Source of the DNA: Roseivirga sp. UBA6052
Lineage (GTDB): Bacteria; Bacteroidota; Bacteroidia; Cytophagales; Cyclobacteriaceae
Length of the DNA: 64,000 nt
Direction of reading: 5' to 3'
NCBI GenBank assembly: GCA_002427755.1
Contig: DIYO01000005.1
Coordinates: 169,143-233,142 of the forward strand
The position numbers and the translations under genes were made by a program. Positions 62,191 through 64,000 of this stretch are shown here, piece by piece (the stretch's first letter is position 1; every line of letters begins with the position of its first letter). Under the pieces are notes generated by a model that searched no databases, had not been told where the DNA came from, and worked only from the letters and a program-made list of their open reading frames with translations.

Positions 62191-62271
62191 TATCACCTAA
62201 ACTGCGGTTTAAGCCCAGTATAACGTGTTTTGGTAAAACCAAAATCGTGCGCTAACGCTAGTTAGGTGGTA
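62191..62271 (+). ncRNA. structured leader element (cloverleaf-like)
   Basis: A closing helix of ten pairs (TATCACCTAA with TTAGGTGGTA, one G-U) encloses three small hairpins: ACTG..GG/CC..CAGT (62201-62219), ACG..TTTTGGT-AAA-ACCAAAA..CGT (62223-62248), and GCG-CTAA-CGC (62249-62258). Such a four-way fold 40 bases before the adhesin start suggests a regulatory RNA or a folded DNA site. The right end GTTAGGT and the left ACCTAAAC resemble integron attC core sites with one extra A. The whole gap 62059-62309 has no ORF. Confidence 0.45.
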
Positions 62272-62309
62272 CAAATGCTGACTACAGCTTTGACCAAAAC
62301 ACAACAAAA

Positions 62310-64000
62310 ATGAAACTTTTTACGACCTATCTGATGAAAATGGGTCTTAGAACGTACTCAACACTAGTGCTCCTCACTCTCGCACTATTGGTTTTTCAAA
62401 AAGCCTCATTCGCACAGAATGGTGGTTCTGAATTATTATATCTCAATTCTGATGGTGAAGCTACCTTAAACTCAGAGGGGCTGGATTTCGATTGTTTTGC
62501 TGACCCACTACCTACAACTTGTACGCCATCCAGAGCCATAGGTGATGGCCATGCGCTTTGGCTAAGTAATAATGTGTTTCCAGGTAGTTCTACGGATTTC
62601 CTTTTTGAAGCGGGGGCTGAGTTTAAACAGTTTCCTGACGGAACAGCAACGATCACTGGTGTCACGTTTAATACAACCAATCCTACTGACAAATGGGAGG
62701 TAAAAGTATTTTTAGCTGAAAAAAGGAATTGGAATGAATGGAGTGCCCTAGGGAGGTCTTTTAAAGACGAACGTGATTTTGCAAATGGTCAACATATAGA
62801 TTGGAGCTACTACATTGTAGACCCAAGCAAAGTCAGCGAATTGGTTGGGCAAGGAGATAATCAAGGTAAGAGTCTTACTATATCTCACATGCCTGGCAAC
62901 TATTATTATGGCTTCCAAGTAGGAACAGCGGCTAATAGCAAAAATGGAAATTTCGGCCTTTCAGGCTGGTTTAGCTATTCTTGGGATGGCGTCAACTATC
63001 ATCAGGGTGATTTCAACGTTGACCTCTCCAACTGTGTTCAAGAACAGAGAATTATTGATTACAGTATTGCTCAGACTGAGTTCGACTGTGATGATTTAGG
63101 TCAAAGCTCAGTTGATGTTACAGCTACAGATCAATTTGGAAATACCTGCGTCAAAACTATCAATGTAGAGATCATAGATAATATCCCTCCAGTTGTGGCT
63201 ACACAAAACATTACAAGAACCATTGGGGCTAGTGGTAAAGTAACCATCACTGCCAATGATGTACTTCGATACAACTGCCAGACTTCTGGTATCTCTGAAC
63301 CTGTACCAGGTCAAGGAGATGAGATGTTGTTCCTGTCTGACCTTTGTACTTATGATAACTGTGGCATCACTACCACTACTATCGATAAACCTGAGTTCGA
63401 TTGTACGGATGCCGGTGAAAATATTGTAACCGTTACCGTTACTGATGCTTCTGGTAATACCACCACAGCTACTGCTAAAGTTTTTATTCTAGACAGCCAA
63501 AGCCCTACAGCTTTAGCGCAAGACATTACTGTTAACCTTGGCGAAGATGGTTCTGTAACCATAACTCCTGACATGATCAATGCAGGTTCTTCTGACCCTT
63601 GTGGAGATATCGAGATCTCTCTTGATAAAGACACCTTCACTTGTGATGAACTAGGTGACAACACCGTTACCCTAATCGTTAAAGATGTTAATGACAATAC
63701 TTCTACGGCTACTGCTACTGTTACTGTAGTAGATGCAACCGCTCCTGAAGTAGTTACTCAAAACATCCTGGTTTACTTAGATGAGAATGGAAAGGCCATG
63801 ATCAAAAACCAAGATGTGCTATACCTATGCGATGACGCTAACCTAGAGCTTGGTGAAAACAACGATGGCTCTGGTAGTGAAAATGAAGGTGGTGGCTTTG
63901 GCGGAGGCGGTGGCTTCGGTGGAGGTGGCGGCTTTGGCGGAGGCGGCTTCGGAAGTGGAGGCTTTGGAAGTGGCGGCTTTGGTAGCGGAGGCTTTGGAAG
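62310..64000 (+). CDS. large secreted HYR-like repeat protein with Gly/Phe-rich repeat, 3' end outside window
   Basis: An open frame from ATG 62310 to the window end (563 codons and two bases). A long signal peptide ends KASFAQN (residue 36). An N-terminal domain of about 200 residues precedes HYR/Ig-like repeats with the recurring pattern Glu-Phe-Asp-Cys ... Val-Thr-Val-Thr-Asp-x-x-Gly-Asn ... Asp-x-x-x-Pro, each with a Cys pair. After LCDDANLELGENNDGSGSEN the frame enters GGGFGGGG and GFGSG repeats (63888-64000). This is the architecture of large Bacteroidetes surface adhesins, often secreted by the type IX system, but the C-terminal sorting domain is outside the window. Confidence 0.85.
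   Translation, partial: MKLFTTYLMKMGLRTYSTLVLLTLALLVFQKASFAQNGGSELLYLNSDGEATLNSEGLDFDCFADPLPTTCTPSRAIGDGHALWLSNNVFPGSSTDFLFEAGAEFKQFPDGTATITGVTFNTTNPTDKWEVKVFLAEKRNWNEWSALGRSFKDERDFANGQHIDWSYYIVDPSKVSELVGQGDNQGKSLTISHMPGNYYYGFQVGTAANSKNGNFGLSGWFSYSWDGVNYHQGDFNVDLSNCVQEQRIIDYSIAQTEFDCDDLGQSSVDVTATDQFGNTCVKTINVEIIDNIPPVVATQNITRTIGASGKVTITANDVLRYNCQTSGISEPVPGQGDEMLFLSDLCTYDNCGITTTTIDKPEFDCTDAGENIVTVTVTDASGNTTTATAKVFILDSQSPTALAQDITVNLGEDGSVTITPDMINAGSSDPCGDIEISLDKDTFTCDELGDNTVTLIVKDVNDNTSTATATVTVVDATAPEVVTQNILVYLDENGKAMIKNQDVLYLCDDANLELGENNDGSGSENEGGGFGGGGGFGGGGGFGGGGFGSGGFGSGGFGSGGFG
63888..64000 (+). repeat. Gly/Phe-rich tandem repeat in the adhesin
   Basis: At least ten short units of GGC TTT GG- and GGA GGC type encoding GFGGGG and then GFGSG, in frame. 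Codons vary (GGC, GGA, GGT) at the unit level, while the GFGSG part is nearly identical between copies. It continues beyond the window. Confidence 0.85.

Noticed and set aside
62195..62268. A genuine integron attC site
   Set aside because: Only one site is seen, the left core has an extra A, and no integrase or cassette array is in the window; kept only as an alternative for the structured element.
62396..63697. Minus-strand frames inside the adhesin
   Set aside because: The plus frame from 62310 is open throughout and encodes recognisable repeats.
1..64000. CRISPR arrays, IS elements, prophage, restriction or antiphage systems
   Set aside because: No regular spaced repeats, transposases, integrases or defence-type gene clusters were found.

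Overview
The window reads as a chromosomal segment of a Bacteroidetes bacterium, most likely a Cytophagales relative. This is inferred from gene content and signals; no marker phylogeny was possible. The supporting signs are a tmRNA whose tag ends in ALAA and starts with Gly-Glu, repeated perfect matches to the Bacteroidetes -7 box TAnnTTTG upstream of genes, few Shine-Dalgarno sites, and families common in this phylum (FISUMP, DUF1573, DUF1835, DUF3078, DUF4293, ATPase-less FtsX-type permeases, TlpA-like proteins, BNR-repeat proteins). No IS element, prophage, CRISPR array or rRNA operon was seen. Most of the window is ordinary housekeeping and envelope biology.

Layout. 1-950: end of a secreted-protein pair (minus). 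1.1-10.3 kb: glycine decarboxylase gcvP, a secreted M28 peptidase, a DUF1835 protein, a DUF4097-type surface protein, a DEAD-box helicase and dihydroorotase. 10.4-10.5 kb: tRNA-His and a strong bidirectional terminator. 10.6-16.9 kb (minus): an unknown beta-repeat protein, then the collinear run nusB - ytxH - DUF1573 lipoprotein - yajC - ybbR-like - coaE, preceded by a leucine-dehydrogenase-type gene. 17.0-21.3 kb: two convergent ABC exporter half-transporters whose degenerate motifs are complementary. 21.3-24.1 kb (minus): truA, two four-helix-bundle (S23/IVS-like) genes and a thiolase. 24.2-35.3 kb (plus): DUF4293, FKBP lipoprotein, a large BNR/sortilin-like secreted protein, htpG, two tandem TlpA-like paralogues and an FtsX-type permease. 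35.3-44.2 kb (minus): esterase, a PadR - permease - beta-propeller operon, small proteins, a metallo-beta-lactamase-fold protein, an FG-GAP protein and a subtilase.

44.4-48.5 kb holds an acyltransferase-like membrane protein, a small GIY-YIG gene flanked by hairpins, ssrA (tmRNA), and dnaX interrupted at an A10 run that should yield both a short gamma form and a full-length tau form. 48.5-54.3 kb (minus): DUF3078, a LysM/lytic transglycosylase, an O-methyltransferase, an M16 protease and a cyclase-like DUF2652 protein. 54.3-62.1 kb (plus): family 9 glycosyltransferase, an aminopeptidase P - acetyltransferase - RidA operon, a membrane-anchored alpha/beta hydrolase, a soluble MscS-domain protein without membrane helices, and rmuC. 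The window closes with a structured non-coding leader and the 5' part of a large secreted HYR-like repeat protein that runs into a Gly/Phe-rich tandem repeat.

The observations most worth a second look are the dnaX slippage site, the split but complementary ABC exporter pair, the cloverleaf-like leader and Gly/Phe repeat at the right end, the membrane-less MscS-domain protein, and the GIY-YIG island beside ssrA. I did not find a convincing wholly new multi-gene system.
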